41,310 bases of DNA from Acinetobacter parvus DSM 16617 = CIP 108168 (GCF_000368025.1 NZ_KB849212.1:1023053-1064362), one strand, 5' to 3'; shown: positions 24,521 through 33,519, numbered from the stretch's first letter. Made by a program: numbers and translations. Notes: generated by a model not told the origin, from the letters alone.

Positions 24521-25218
24521 TAAGACTCATCCACTTTGGTATCTAAGATCGGGCGCTCAATTTCAGGATCATCTACTAAAACGCCAACGCTTTCGAGTTT
24601 AATTTGTAAAAGCTGACGCTCCTGTTTACGCTCAAGCAGGTTATCCCAGGCACTTTGATATGCTTTTCGCGCCGATGCAGTATCTTTCTTTGCAACAAAA
24701 ATATCACCACGTAACTCTTCTGCAGTTGCTTTAAACGCTGGTTCAGTCACCTTGGATAAGGTTTTCAGCGCCTCATCATATTTCTTTTGTGCTAATTGTG
24801 AATCCGCTAAACGTATTTTTACAATTTGCAGCAAACCCGCATCTTTAACTTTTGAGTTTTCAACTTTCTTTAATGCTTTTTCAGCTGCAGCATAGTCTTG
24901 TTTATCATAAGCAAGCTTCGCCAAGATAAATTGGGTTTGAATCGCCTGAACCGAGTTAGCATCATCTTTCACAATTTTATCTGCTGCTTCAGATACTGTA
25001 GCGAAAGCATTTGGTTGACCTGATGCAGCCTTAGCTTCGTCCATCAATTTTTGCACCTTGGCGGTTCGATTCTGGGCTTCAGCCAGATTTTTCTTTTGCC
25101 AATATTCCCATCCGAAAAAGGCAATCAAGGCAATCAGAATCCCGCTAATCATGGCAGAACCATATTTTTTGGCAAACGACTTTAACTGGTCGAGTTGTTC
25201 TTCATCACTTACACTCAT
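24520..25218 (-). CDS. yfgM: YfgM-family periplasmic TPR protein
   Basis: A 232-residue protein with a cytosolic N terminus, one membrane helix (about 20-38, ending FFGWEYWQKK) and a periplasmic TPR-like helical domain. The first 18 residues (EEQLDQLKSFAKKYG) match the YfgM opening. In E. coli YfgM binds the SecYEG-associated chaperone PpiD and helps outer-membrane protein delivery, fitting its place directly before bamB. The charged C terminus lacks other motifs. It lies 31 bases after hisS. Confidence 0.88.
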   Translation of the reverse strand: MSVSDEEQLDQLKSFAKKYGSAMISGILIALIAFFGWEYWQKKNLAEAQNRTAKVQKLMDEAKAASGQPNAFATVSEAADKIVKDDANSVQAIQTQFILAKLAYDKQDYAAAEKALKKVENSKVKDAGLLQIVKIRLADSQLAQKKYDEALKTLSKVTEPAFKATAEELRGDIFVAKKDTASARKAYQSAWDNLLERKQERQLLQIKLESVGVLVDDPEIERPILDTKVDES

Positions 25219-25249
25219 GTGATTGTCCTTTTCCTAAATATTGTGCAAT

Positions 25250-26542
25250 TTATTGTTTAAATTTTTCGATAAAAAAAGATGTCAGCTCAGTTAAAGCGAC
25301 CTGCGCCTGCTCACCCGTTGCTAGCTCTTTGATTAAAAGCTGTTGTGATTCCCACTCGCGCTCACCCAAAATCACTGCATAGATTGCACCCGATTGATCA
25401 GCCTTTTTCATCTGGCTTTTCATACTGCCTTGTGAACCTGTTTTTAAGCGAATTGAGCTGTTTGCTGCTTCTAACTGATCACGGATTTGCTCTGCTAATA
25501 CTAAAGCTTTAGCTTGAAATGCAGGCTCAGCCAATAAGAAAACTTCACAATCACGTACTTCCTGAGCTTGTTCAACCTGCTCAAGCAACAACAGTAAACG
25601 CTCCATCCCCATTGCAAAGCCAACCGCAGGTACAGATTGATCTGCTTTACCTTTCAGTTGTCCAACCAAACCATCGTAACGACCACCTGCACAAACCGTC
25701 CCCTGTGAACCCAGCATGGTGGTTGTCCATTCAAATACAGTTTTGTTGTAGTAGTCCAAGCCACGTACTAACTTCTGGTTAATCACAAACTCAACCCCAG
25801 CATCCGTTAAATACTGCTGCAATTGCTGAAAATGCTGGATGGAATCTTCTTTTAGGAAATCATGCAACTTTGGTGCATTTTCTAAAATCTTTTGTGTTGA
25901 TTCAATTTTAGAGTCTAAAATACGTAATGGATTGGTACTTAAACGGCGTTGTGAATCCTCATCTAATGCATCTTTGTGCTGATTTAAAAACTCAACCAAA
26001 GCAGCACGATATTCCGCACGCTCATCCGTCTCACCTAAAGTATTGAGTTCTAGACGAACATTTGCTGCTACACCCATACGTTTCCATAGGCGAGCCGTCA
26101 TTAAAATGATTTCTGCATCAATATCTGGCGTTGCCACACCAAAAGTTTCAACACCAAATTGATGGAACTGGCGATAGCGACCTTTTTGTGGCTTTTCATA
26201 GCGGAACATTGGGCCCACATACCAAACACGCGGTGTTGCGCCACGCAATAAATTATGTTCCAACATCGCACGCACACACCCAGCCGTACCTTCTGGACGC
26301 AAAGTCAGCGATTCAGGTGGAGTACCTTTATCAAAAAAGGTATACATTTCCTTTTCAACAATATCAGTTGCATCACCAATGGCACGTTTAAATAAACCTG
26401 TCTGCTCTACAATCGGCAACCTGATTTGTTGATAACCATAGGCATCCATCAAAGATGCGAGTTGTTGTTCCAGACTTCTCCATGCCGCGGTTTGCGTTGG
26501 AAGAATGTCATTAAAACCCTTGATAGCAACAATTGAACTCAT
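25250..26542 (-). CDS. hisS: Histidyl-tRNA synthetase
   Basis: A 430-residue class II synthetase. Motif 2 is seen around MFRYEKPQKGRYRQFHQFG, the histidine-binding LVRGLDYYNKTVFEW and CAGGRYDGLV blocks are intact, and a C-terminal anticodon-binding domain follows. The start MSSIVAIKGFNDILP is typical. It lies 7 bases after ispG, in the conserved ispG-hisS-yfgM-bamB order. Confidence 0.97.
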   Translation of the reverse strand: MSSIVAIKGFNDILPTQTAAWRSLEQQLASLMDAYGYQQIRLPIVEQTGLFKRAIGDATDIVEKEMYTFFDKGTPPESLTLRPEGTAGCVRAMLEHNLLRGATPRVWYVGPMFRYEKPQKGRYRQFHQFGVETFGVATPDIDAEIILMTARLWKRMGVAANVRLELNTLGETDERAEYRAALVEFLNQHKDALDEDSQRRLSTNPLRILDSKIESTQKILENAPKLHDFLKEDSIQHFQQLQQYLTDAGVEFVINQKLVRGLDYYNKTVFEWTTTMLGSQGTVCAGGRYDGLVGQLKGKADQSVPAVGFAMGMERLLLLLEQVEQAQEVRDCEVFLLAEPAFQAKALVLAEQIRDQLEAANSSIRLKTGSQGSMKSQMKKADQSGAIYAVILGEREWESQQLLIKELATGEQAQVALTELTSFFIEKFKQ

Positions 26543-26549
26543 GACCTAC

Positions 26550-27665
26550 TCAAAAACTTGTGCGGATAATTTCTTTGGACTTAGCTTCTTCAAGCTCTTG
26601 AACACGTTGACGAACCATTGTTTCAATTTCATCAACCAACTGATTGGTGTCAATTAAATGACTTTTTTCACCATTACGATACACCAGCGAACGAGGTGCA
26701 GCACCCACAACACCAATATCCGCCTCTTTGGCTTCCCCAGGTCCATTGACCTTACAGCCAATCACAGAAACATCCATTGGGGTACGAATGTCTTCCAGAC
26801 GCTCTTCCAAAGCCTGCATCACTTGAATCACATTAAATTCCTGACGTGAGCAGCTTGGGCAGGCGATAAAGTTAATACCATTTGAGCGTAAGCCCAACGA
26901 TTTTAAAATATCAAAACCGATTTTAATTTCATCCTCAGGTTCAGCCGCGAGCGAAATACGCATAGTATCGCCAATGCCTTCCATCAATAAGCCACCTAAA
27001 GCAATCGCAGATTTTACCGTACCCGTACGGTAAATCCCTGCTTCAGTCACACCAAGATGCAGTGGATTATCAATCTGCTGGGACAGCAAACGATAAGCAT
27101 CCATCGTTAAAAATACATTCGATGCCTTAACGCTGACCTTGAACTCATGGAAATCCAAGCGATCTAAAATATCAATATGACGCATCGCTGACTCAAGTAA
27201 GGCCTGCCCTGTCGGCTCACCATATTTCACTTGTAAGTCTTTTTCCAGAGAACCCGCATTTACCCCAATACGAATCGAAATACCATGATGCTTGGCCGCA
27301 GCCACGACTTCACGTACTTTCTGATCTGAACCAATATTTCCTGGATTGATCCGTAGACAGTCTGCGCCATAGTCCGCAACCGCTAAAGCAATACGATGAT
27401 CAAAATGAATATCTGCAACTAAAGGTACTGAAACACGTTTACGAATTGCACCGAATGCTTCTGCCGCTTCCATTGAAGGAACTGAAACGCGCATAATATC
27501 TGCACCTGCATCTGCACAGCGCTGGATTTGCGCCACAGTCGCATCCACATCACATGTTTCTGTATTGGTCATACTTTGCACACTAATCGGCGCATCACCA
27601 CCGACATACACCGAGCCAACACGAATTTTACGTGTAGGGCGGCGTTTAATGGGGTTCACAATCAT
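26550..27665 (-). CDS. ispG: 4-hydroxy-3-methylbut-2-enyl diphosphate synthase
   Basis: A 371-residue iron-sulfur enzyme that reduces MEcPP to HMBPP in the MEP isoprenoid pathway. The TIM barrel starts RRPTRKIRVGSVYVGGDAPI; the cluster ligands are in FIACPSCSRQEF and the later VIGCKVNGPGEA. Length equals E. coli IspG (372). It sits 22 bases downstream of rodZ. Confidence 0.97.
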   Translation of the reverse strand: MIVNPIKRRPTRKIRVGSVYVGGDAPISVQSMTNTETCDVDATVAQIQRCADAGADIMRVSVPSMEAAEAFGAIRKRVSVPLVADIHFDHRIALAVADYGADCLRINPGNIGSDQKVREVVAAAKHHGISIRIGVNAGSLEKDLQVKYGEPTGQALLESAMRHIDILDRLDFHEFKVSVKASNVFLTMDAYRLLSQQIDNPLHLGVTEAGIYRTGTVKSAIALGGLLMEGIGDTMRISLAAEPEDEIKIGFDILKSLGLRSNGINFIACPSCSRQEFNVIQVMQALEERLEDIRTPMDVSVIGCKVNGPGEAKEADIGVVGAAPRSLVYRNGEKSHLIDTNQLVDEIETMVRQRVQELEEAKSKEIIRTSF

Positions 27666-27687
27666 CGTATAGCTCTACTCTTTGGCG

Positions 27688-28479
27688 TTAACGAGACAAA
27701 CGGAAATCTGCTTTTCCATTGACAGTATATGGAGACAAGGAAATCTGTTCCTGATTTAAGGTCAAGGATACAGCGGTTGCATCATCTAAACGAATTTGGA
27801 ATGGTGATTCACCACTCAAAGTTAATGTAGATGCTTGACGACCTGTAGCCAGCACTTTACCTGTTGCATCAACAATATGCACAGAGGTTGGTCGGCTAAA
27901 ATTCAATACAAGCTGGTCACCCGTTGTTGCAACACTATTCCCCATTGGAAGAATCTCAACATCCGAGTTGGTGATTTTAGGCACATCCGCCTCATCTTTC
28001 TGGCTAGATGTCCAATTTTGTACAGCCATCACTGCCAACCAACCTAAGACTAAAACAGTAGCTAAAATAGCAATACGATTCAACCATTTACGGTTGCGCA
28101 CACTTTTCGAACCAGCAAGCTTACCCATGGTCTTGATTGGTGAGTTACTCAGGGCATGATTTGCCTTGAGACCCGTGTCATTGACATAGATTTCATCAAA
28201 ACGCTGGATGATGGCGCTGGCGTCCGCATTCAGGAATTTTGCGTAGGCACGGTAATATCCTTTGATAAACGTCGCCTCAGGCAATGACTTGTAGTCATCC
28301 TGCTCCAATGCAGTCAGAGTTTTGACAGGCATGTTCAATACGTTTGCAATCTCTTCAAGTTCTTTCTTTTGTGCAATACGAATTTGACGCAAATACTCAC
28401 CAGGTCGTTGAATATTTCCCAACGATGACGAAAGTGAGTTTGAGCCAGTTGGCTGATGTGAATTTGGATTTATTTCCAT
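27688..28479 (-). CDS. rodZ: RodZ-like cell-shape protein
   Basis: A 263-residue bitopic membrane protein. The cytoplasmic HTH_25 domain (about 27-95; GEYLRQIRIAQKKELEEIA) binds MreB in characterised RodZ; a single helix lies at about 134-153; the periplasmic part is a DUF4115 beta domain ending VNGKADFRLSR. It overlaps the pilF stop by 10 bases and precedes ispG, the usual order. Confidence 0.93.
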   Translation of the reverse strand: MEINPNSHQPTGSNSLSSSLGNIQRPGEYLRQIRIAQKKELEEIANVLNMPVKTLTALEQDDYKSLPEATFIKGYYRAYAKFLNADASAIIQRFDEIYVNDTGLKANHALSNSPIKTMGKLAGSKSVRNRKWLNRIAILATVLVLGWLAVMAVQNWTSSQKDEADVPKITNSDVEILPMGNSVATTGDQLVLNFSRPTSVHIVDATGKVLATGRQASTLTLSGESPFQIRLDDATAVSLTLNQEQISLSPYTVNGKADFRLSR

Positions 28480-29270
28480 ACGGCCTCAGTACTGTACTGT
28501 AATTGCAAATAACGTTGATATTCTGGACTATCAGGAAACAAGGCGCGCATCTGGTTGACCAGCACCTGCATTCCCAACTGATCCGCATTGGCTCGAGCAA
28601 TGCGTATACCAATCCAGAGTGCACGGGCACCCTGATTCTTCTGCCCCACATTACGAACATATTGTTCATAAAGCTGTGATGCATCTCTATTATTCTGCTG
28701 CAAATAGAAAATTTCCGCCAACTCTAACATGGAGATGGTGGCATTTCGATTCGCCTGTAGCGCCTGTTTGAATGATTTTTCAGCATTCGCAACATCGCCC
28801 AGTTTTAAATAGATCCGCCCCAGATTTTCCAGCGACTGATAACGCTGCTCATAGCCCAGGGTTGCACCCGCACGGGTAAATTGCTCAATGGCATCATTAT
28901 AACGTTGCAGCTGGTACAAATATGTACCGTAATTATTACGGGCCTGTGCATTATTCGGCTCAGAGGAAATCGCACGCTTGAAATAGGCGTCCGCTTTCTC
29001 CATATTGGGTTTACTGCCCTCTTGTTGCAGCAATATGCCCATCATCATGTTGGCTTTTGCATCACGGGAATCGACTTTCAACGCCTGATCAAGGGAGCGT
29101 TTGGCTGAATCCAAGTCACCTGTACGAATATATTCTGCGGCGAGCTGTGTACGCACCTGCACCCCTTTTTCAGGGTCTTTTTTCAGTGTGTTTGATTGGC
29201 AGGCACCCAGGCCCAAGACAGTAAATACAATAGCACTTGCTATAATCGTTTTTGGTCGAGTTGTATTCAA
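28470..29270 (-). CDS. pilF: Type IV pilus biogenesis lipoprotein PilF/PilW
   Basis: A 266-residue outer-membrane lipoprotein made of TPR repeats that pilots assembly of the PilQ secretin. I place the start at TTG 29270: a GAGGG ribosome site lies 7 bases before it, and the protein then opens with a lipoprotein signal ending LGAC-QS. An ATG at 29339 would overlap rlmN by 52 bases and put 23 unlikely residues before the signal. TPR units (AAEYIRTGDLDSAKRSLDQAL and later repeats) fill the rest. Confidence 0.9.
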   Translation of the reverse strand: MNTTRPKTIIASAIVFTVLGLGACQSNTLKKDPEKGVQVRTQLAAEYIRTGDLDSAKRSLDQALKVDSRDAKANMMMGILLQQEGSKPNMEKADAYFKRAISSEPNNAQARNNYGTYLYQLQRYNDAIEQFTRAGATLGYEQRYQSLENLGRIYLKLGDVANAEKSFKQALQANRNATISMLELAEIFYLQQNNRDASQLYEQYVRNVGQKNQGARALWIGIRIARANADQLGMQVLVNQMRALFPDSPEYQRYLQLQYSTEAVWK

Positions 29271-29287
29271 CGCTTTACCCTCAAGTA

Positions 29288-30523
29288 TTATCCTTGTGTG
29301 CGCAAAATTTCTTGTTGCTGCGCCACTTTCTTTTTCCACTGTTCGGCACGACGGGTACGGTCAGCCACCTGTCCCACCAATTGACCACAGGCAGCATCAA
29401 TATCATCGCCACGTGTCTGACGAATCGTACACACAAAACCTGCATCAGACAAAGTTTTTTGGAATGCAATAATACGGTTTCGGCTTGAACGCCCATAAGG
29501 CGCATGTGGAAACGGGTTAAATGGAATCAGATTGATTTTACTTGGCAGGTTTTTCAATAGTTTTAATAACTGCTGTGCATGTTCAGGCTGGTCATTAACC
29601 CCATCCAGCATCACATACTCAATGGTGACATGACGGCGAGCACTTTCGTTGCCATCTTTTGCCAGATAACGCTGACATGCAGCAATCAGTTGTTGTAATG
29701 GGTATTTTTTATTAATTGGCACCAGTTCATTACGCAACTCGTCATTTGGTGCATGCAGTGAAATCGCCAGTGCCACATCTATATCCTGCGCCAACTGGTC
29801 AATTTTCGGAACCACACCTGATGTTGACAGCGTCACTCGGCGCTTGGACATGCCATAGGCAAAGTCATCCAGCATCAACTGCATGGAGCTCAGGACAGCA
29901 TCATAGTTGAGCAATGGCTCACCCATGCCCATCATCACAACATTGGTTACAGTACGTTCACGCTCAGCAACAGGCACATCTTCCATATAGGAATAGTTTG
30001 CCATCCAGAGCTGACCGATAATTTCCGCAGGGGTTAAATCACGCTGGAAACCTTGCTTGCCTGTAGAGCAGAATGAGCAATCCAGCGCACAACCAACTTG
30101 CGAAGAAATACACAGGGTCTTGCGTGCACCTGTTTTATCTTCAGCAGGAATCAGCACGGTTTCAACCAGGGAACCCTCGCCATCGCCAACACGGAACACC
30201 CACTTACGTGTACCGTCTTTGGAATAGTTGCGGTGCACCACTTCAGGTGCCTTGATCTCACAAATCTTTTCCAGTTTTTCACGCAGCTTGCCTGAGATAT
30301 TGCTCATCTCAGCAAAATCAGTCACGAAATACTGGTGAATCCATTTCATTACCTGACCAGCACGAAACTTCTTTTCGCCCAGGTCTTCAAAGAATTTTTC
30401 CAGTTCAGGACGAGACATGCCCAATAGGTTCACTTTTGCAGCAGTAGCTTGAACCACAGGCGTAGCGCAGGACTGTTGTTTTTCATACAGATTTTCTGAT
30501 GAAACTACGGCTACAGAACTCAT
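29288..30523 (-). CDS. rlmN: Dual-specificity 23S rRNA/tRNA adenine-C2 methyltransferase
   Basis: A 411-residue radical-SAM enzyme that makes m2A2503 in 23S rRNA and m2A37 in some tRNAs. The cluster-binding motif is CALDCSFC in SSQVGCALDCSFCSTGKQGF; the family block VVMMGMGEPLLNYD and a late CTIRQTRGDDIDAACGQL, containing the methyl-carrying cysteine, are present. It heads the rlmN-pilF-rodZ-ispG-hisS-yfgM-bamB run. The roughly 30 residues before the conserved core are longer than in E. coli; start ATG 30523 is the first available. Confidence 0.96.
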   Translation of the reverse strand: MSSVAVVSSENLYEKQQSCATPVVQATAAKVNLLGMSRPELEKFFEDLGEKKFRAGQVMKWIHQYFVTDFAEMSNISGKLREKLEKICEIKAPEVVHRNYSKDGTRKWVFRVGDGEGSLVETVLIPAEDKTGARKTLCISSQVGCALDCSFCSTGKQGFQRDLTPAEIIGQLWMANYSYMEDVPVAERERTVTNVVMMGMGEPLLNYDAVLSSMQLMLDDFAYGMSKRRVTLSTSGVVPKIDQLAQDIDVALAISLHAPNDELRNELVPINKKYPLQQLIAACQRYLAKDGNESARRHVTIEYVMLDGVNDQPEHAQQLLKLLKNLPSKINLIPFNPFPHAPYGRSSRNRIIAFQKTLSDAGFVCTIRQTRGDDIDAACGQLVGQVADRTRRAEQWKKKVAQQQEILRTQG

Positions 30524-30596
30524 GTGAATTTACCTAAAAGATGTCAACGCTAGAAAAGGCTGTGCATTATTTACACAAACCGATCTATAAGAAAAT

Positions 30597-30630
30597 AAAA
30601 AACCAGATAAGCAGTATACCACTTATCTGG
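30597..30630 (-). terminator. Rho-independent terminator downstream of ndk
   Basis: CCAGATAAG (30603-30611) pairs with CTTATCTGG (30622-30630), followed by six T on the minus strand. It isolates ndk from rlmN. Confidence 0.9.
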
Positions 30631-30645
30631 CCTGAATGCTTTGGA

Positions 30646-31077
30646 TTAACGAGTGCGTGGGCAGATCTCGTTGTCAGCAAAGAAGTAAGCGATTTCACGC
30701 TCAGCAGAAGCAACTGAATCAGAACCGTGAGCCGCGTTTTCGTCGATGCTTACAGCAAAGTCAGCACGGATTGTGCCAGCAGCCGCTTCTTTAGGATTTG
30801 TAGCACCCAAGATTTCACGGTGAGCAAGAACTGCGTTTTCGCCTTCAAGAACTGAAACAACCACTGGACCAGAAGTCATGAATGCAACGAGGTCAGCAAA
30901 GAAACCACGTTCTTTGTGCTCAGCGTAGAAACCTTCAGCATCCGCTTGAGAAAGGTGTTTCATTTTAGTTGCAACAATTTTTAAGCCATTTTTTTCAAAA
31001 CGGGCAAAAATGTCACCGATGTGGTTTTTTGCAACTGCATCTGGTTTTACGATTGATAAAGTACGTTCAATTGCCAT
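30646..31077 (-). CDS. ndk: Nucleoside diphosphate kinase
   Basis: A 143-residue enzyme that balances NTP and dNTP pools by passing phosphate through a histidine; the active-site His is in NAAHGSDSVASAEREI. It opens with the usual ERTLSIVKPDAVAKN. Length equals E. coli Ndk. A ribosome site (GGGAG) lies before ATG 31077. It appears to be transcribed alone from a promoter with TATAAT at 31123-31128. Confidence 0.98.
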   Translation of the reverse strand: MAIERTLSIVKPDAVAKNHIGDIFARFEKNGLKIVATKMKHLSQADAEGFYAEHKERGFFADLVAFMTSGPVVVSVLEGENAVLAHREILGATNPKEAAAGTIRADFAVSIDENAAHGSDSVASAEREIAYFFADNEICPRTR

Positions 31078-31122
31078 GATTGGCTCCCTAATCTAGGTCT
31101 AAACATTAAAAAAATTTGCCGC

Positions 31123-31128
31123 ATTATA
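31123..31128 (-). promoter_or_regulatory. -10 element upstream of ndk
   Basis: Perfect TATAAT on the minus strand, 46 bases before the ndk start. The -35 at 17-base spacing (CTGATT) is poor, so strength is uncertain. Confidence 0.45.
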
Positions 31129-31189
31129 CCGATGTCAGCACCAATAATCAGCTTGAATCTGTAAAAGTTCGCTAATTTCTGATGAATTT

Positions 31190-31390
31190 TTATCGAACCT
31201 CATCCAGCCATGCCATTTGGATGGCTTCCAGCAAGCCCTCTGTTGACTTGTTTGGGTCATCACTAAAGTCAGGCAAGGCACAGACCCATGCGTGTAAATC
31301 GGTAAAACGAATCCATTGTGGATCAACATCTGGATGCGCTTCGGTGAGTTCAATCGCAATATCAATCGTATCTGTCCAACGTAAGCCCAT
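31190..31390 (-). CDS. iscX: Fe-S assembly regulator IscX
   Basis: A 66-residue acidic protein, the size of E. coli IscX (YfhJ). GLRWTDTIDIAIELTEAHPDVDP followed by IRFTDLHAWVCALPDF is the family pattern. IscX binds IscS and iron and modulates Fe-S cluster assembly. Unusually it is alone here rather than at the end of the isc operon. The 105-base gap to the PAP2 gene holds no clear terminator, so readthrough from the GT4/PAP2 unit is possible. Confidence 0.93.
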   Translation of the reverse strand: MGLRWTDTIDIAIELTEAHPDVDPQWIRFTDLHAWVCALPDFSDDPNKSTEGLLEAIQMAWLDEVR

Positions 31391-31495
31391 GTGACAACCT
31401 GAGTGTAATGAATGTGATTTAGCCTACTTTAACAAATCAGCAGATTTAAGGGATAGTGCTGTTTCGGTAAATTCACCCAAAATTTACTGTTATAT

Positions 31496-32047
31496 TTATA
31501 AAAGAATATTAAAGCTCGGTGCCAGCACGATGATTGTACTTGCAACCGATGCCCCAATGATCGCCCCCACAATCACATCACTTGGATAATGTAGCCCAAG
31601 AATCATTCGTGACAATGCAACCAGAATCGTAAATGGCAACATCAACAATAATAAGATGGGTTGAATATAGCCCAAGGTCATCGTAACCATCACCGCATGC
31701 AGGGTATGGCCTGATGGAAAGCTAAAATGGTCCAGTGGCCGTTCACCTAAAACAATGACTTGATGGACCTGGTAAGGTCTTGGACGTGTGGTTTTGTGTT
31801 TGAGGAATTTATAAATTAAGGTGCCTGCTGAACCTGCCACAATCAGGTACAGAATTTGTAGACCGTATGCCAACCCCTGCATGATCCATACGGACAGCAG
31901 CATCACATACCAAAAAGGTCCATCTCCCAAACGACTGATGGTTTTAAAAAACAGGGCAACTGCTTGCGTCTGGGAGAGATGATTGAGATATACGCAGCCT
32001 TTTAAATCGAGATCGAGCATTTTTATTTTTGCATTTTGAAATTTCAT
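31496..32047 (-). CDS. PAP2-family membrane phosphatase
   Basis: A 183-residue integral membrane protein with several hydrophobic helices and all three PAP2 catalytic motifs: K83-x6-R90-P91, P111-S-G-H114, and S146-R147-x5-H153-x3-D157. Such enzymes dephosphorylate lipid phosphates (phosphatidate, undecaprenyl diphosphate, PGP) at the membrane. The gene begins 27 bases after the GT4 gene and has no promoter of its own that I can see, so the pair forms an operon under the Pho-type box. A plausible role is making diacylglycerol for the glycosyltransferase; this is inference. Confidence 0.9.
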   Translation of the reverse strand: MKFQNAKIKMLDLDLKGCVYLNHLSQTQAVALFFKTISRLGDGPFWYVMLLSVWIMQGLAYGLQILYLIVAGSAGTLIYKFLKHKTTRPRPYQVHQVIVLGERPLDHFSFPSGHTLHAVMVTMTLGYIQPILLLLMLPFTILVALSRMILGLHYPSDVIVGAIIGASVASTIIVLAPSFNILL

Positions 32048-32074
32048 ACTTTTTCTCCTCTTGTTGAGAATAGT

Positions 32075-33391
32075 TTAGGTAGAGGTCATGGGAGACTCCT
32101 TCAGCACCTGATAAAGTGCTTGTTCAAGTTGCTGTACAGGAAACTGCCAACTGCTGTGCTGTACGCTTTCACTGGCCAGCAAACCCATTTGCCGCAATTG
32201 AGGAAGCGCGGGTAAACGGCAAATGGACTGGATCAAGTCGGTTGTATGACCCAAAGGACTCAACCATCCTGTGATATTGTGTTTGACGTGCTGGTGTGCA
32301 CAGACGTAGTCATAGGCAATCACGGGCAAACCACTGGCGATTGCCTCCAGCACCACGTTACCAAAGGTATCCGCCTGACTGGCAAAGGTAAAAACATCTG
32401 CGCTTGCGTAGGCTGTTGCCAACTCATGCCCACCAAGACTTCCCATAAAGATTACGTCTTTGGATGTGGTCATCTTGCTGAGTCGGATACGGTCAGGCCC
32501 ATCACCCACAATCACAAACTTGATATTGACACCCTGCTGGACCTGCAAGGCATGGAAGCTTTTAATCAGCACATCAACTTCTTTTTCGGGTGATAAGCGC
32601 CCGACATACAGCATCACACGGGTATCAGCATCGACACACCATTGTTGGCGCAGTCGCTGGGAACGATGTTTGGGGGAGAACCGTACCGTATCGACACCAC
32701 GGCCAACCACAACCAATGGACAAGTCACGCCAAAACCACGCAGTGCCTGTTCGGTATACTGGCTCGGTACACAGGTCACATCGGTACTGTTATGAAACCA
32801 GGTTAAGTAACGCTGGATGGGCTTAACCAGAAAGGCTAGGTCAAAGAAGCGGCTAAAATCCTGAAAAGGCGAATGAAAGCCACTAGACACCGCAATCTTC
32901 TTTGCTTTGGCTGCCTGTAATGCAGTGAGTCCTAAAGGCCCTTCAGTCACAATATGCACCACATCAGGTGAAAACTTTTCAAAAGCTTTGGTGACCTTTA
33001 GATATTGCGGCCAGCCAAATTGCAGGCTTGGATATTTTGGAATCGGTTGGGACAGCACCAGACACTCCTGTTCAGGATGAAATTCCGCACAGGTTTCTTT
33101 CTGAACTGGACGAACCAACAGGATTTTATGCCCAAGACGTTGCAAGCCCTGACATAACTGCATCATGGATAAAGCCACACCATTGATTTCTGGTGGCCAT
33201 GTTTCAGTTACAATTGCGATTCTAAGACGTGGACGAACCAAATCCCGCAGTTCGGATCGTTCATAAGACTGATCTTTTTGCTGCTTCCTTTTAAAATAGA
33301 ATTTAAAATTTTCAGGAAACTGATCTTGCTTTAATAGAGATGTCGCGTATGTACTCTGCATATCGCCATCCATTTGTGTCGTTATTTTCAT
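32075..33391 (-). CDS. GT4 glycosyltransferase, candidate diacylglycerol glycosyltransferase
   Basis: A 438-residue GT-B enzyme. The N-terminal domain begins at about residue 56 with RIAIVTETWPPEINGVA, the opening shared by the MgtA/SQD2-like branch of GT4, many of whose members glycosylate diacylglycerol. The donor domain has YVGRLSPEKEVDVLI (262-276) and IVGDGPDR (294-301). The EX7E motif is D341-x7-E349 here, with Asp in place of the first Glu. Residues 1-55 are a polar, basic extension. The Pho-type promoter's predicted start site falls almost at ATG 33391, so translation may be leaderless or begin at Met7 or Met11 (33373 or 33361). The exact sugar and acceptor are unknown. Confidence 0.82.
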   Translation of the reverse strand: MKITTQMDGDMQSTYATSLLKQDQFPENFKFYFKRKQQKDQSYERSELRDLVRPRLRIAIVTETWPPEINGVALSMMQLCQGLQRLGHKILLVRPVQKETCAEFHPEQECLVLSQPIPKYPSLQFGWPQYLKVTKAFEKFSPDVVHIVTEGPLGLTALQAAKAKKIAVSSGFHSPFQDFSRFFDLAFLVKPIQRYLTWFHNSTDVTCVPSQYTEQALRGFGVTCPLVVVGRGVDTVRFSPKHRSQRLRQQWCVDADTRVMLYVGRLSPEKEVDVLIKSFHALQVQQGVNIKFVIVGDGPDRIRLSKMTTSKDVIFMGSLGGHELATAYASADVFTFASQADTFGNVVLEAIASGLPVIAYDYVCAHQHVKHNITGWLSPLGHTTDLIQSICRLPALPQLRQMGLLASESVQHSSWQFPVQQLEQALYQVLKESPMTST

Positions 33392-33399
33392 GCGTTTAG

Positions 33400-33453
33400 C
33401 TTATAAATATTTTTTGACACTTTAATGATCAGTGTATGACAGTTTATTGACAG
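33400..33453 (-). promoter_or_regulatory. Tandem PhoB box and -10 upstream of the GT4-PAP2 operon
   Basis: On the minus strand four half-sites follow each other at exactly 11-base steps: CTGTCA (33453-33448), CTGTCA (33442-33437), TGATCA (33431-33426), GTGTCA (33420-33415), separated by AT-rich five-base spacers. Two CTGTCA units 11 bases apart are the E. coli Pho box pattern. Nine bases further on is TATAAG (33405-33400), in the -10 position, and no separate -35 is needed in PhoB-activated promoters. Confidence 0.78.
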
Positions 33454-33519
33454 CTTTAAAAAACGAAAATGCTGCACTTAAACATCAAGCGGAGCAATAA
33501 AAAATAATTCAGAGTTTTA

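Noticed and set aside
29271..29339. A longer PilF start at ATG 29339
   Set aside because: It overlaps rlmN by 52 bases and buries the lipoprotein signal; TTG 29270 has GAGGG and places the signal at the N terminus.
31391..31495. A second Pho or Fur-type operator upstream of iscX
   Set aside because: No 11-bp TGTCA repeat or GATAAT hexamer series is present, only a weak GGTAAATT/AATTTAC inverted repeat.
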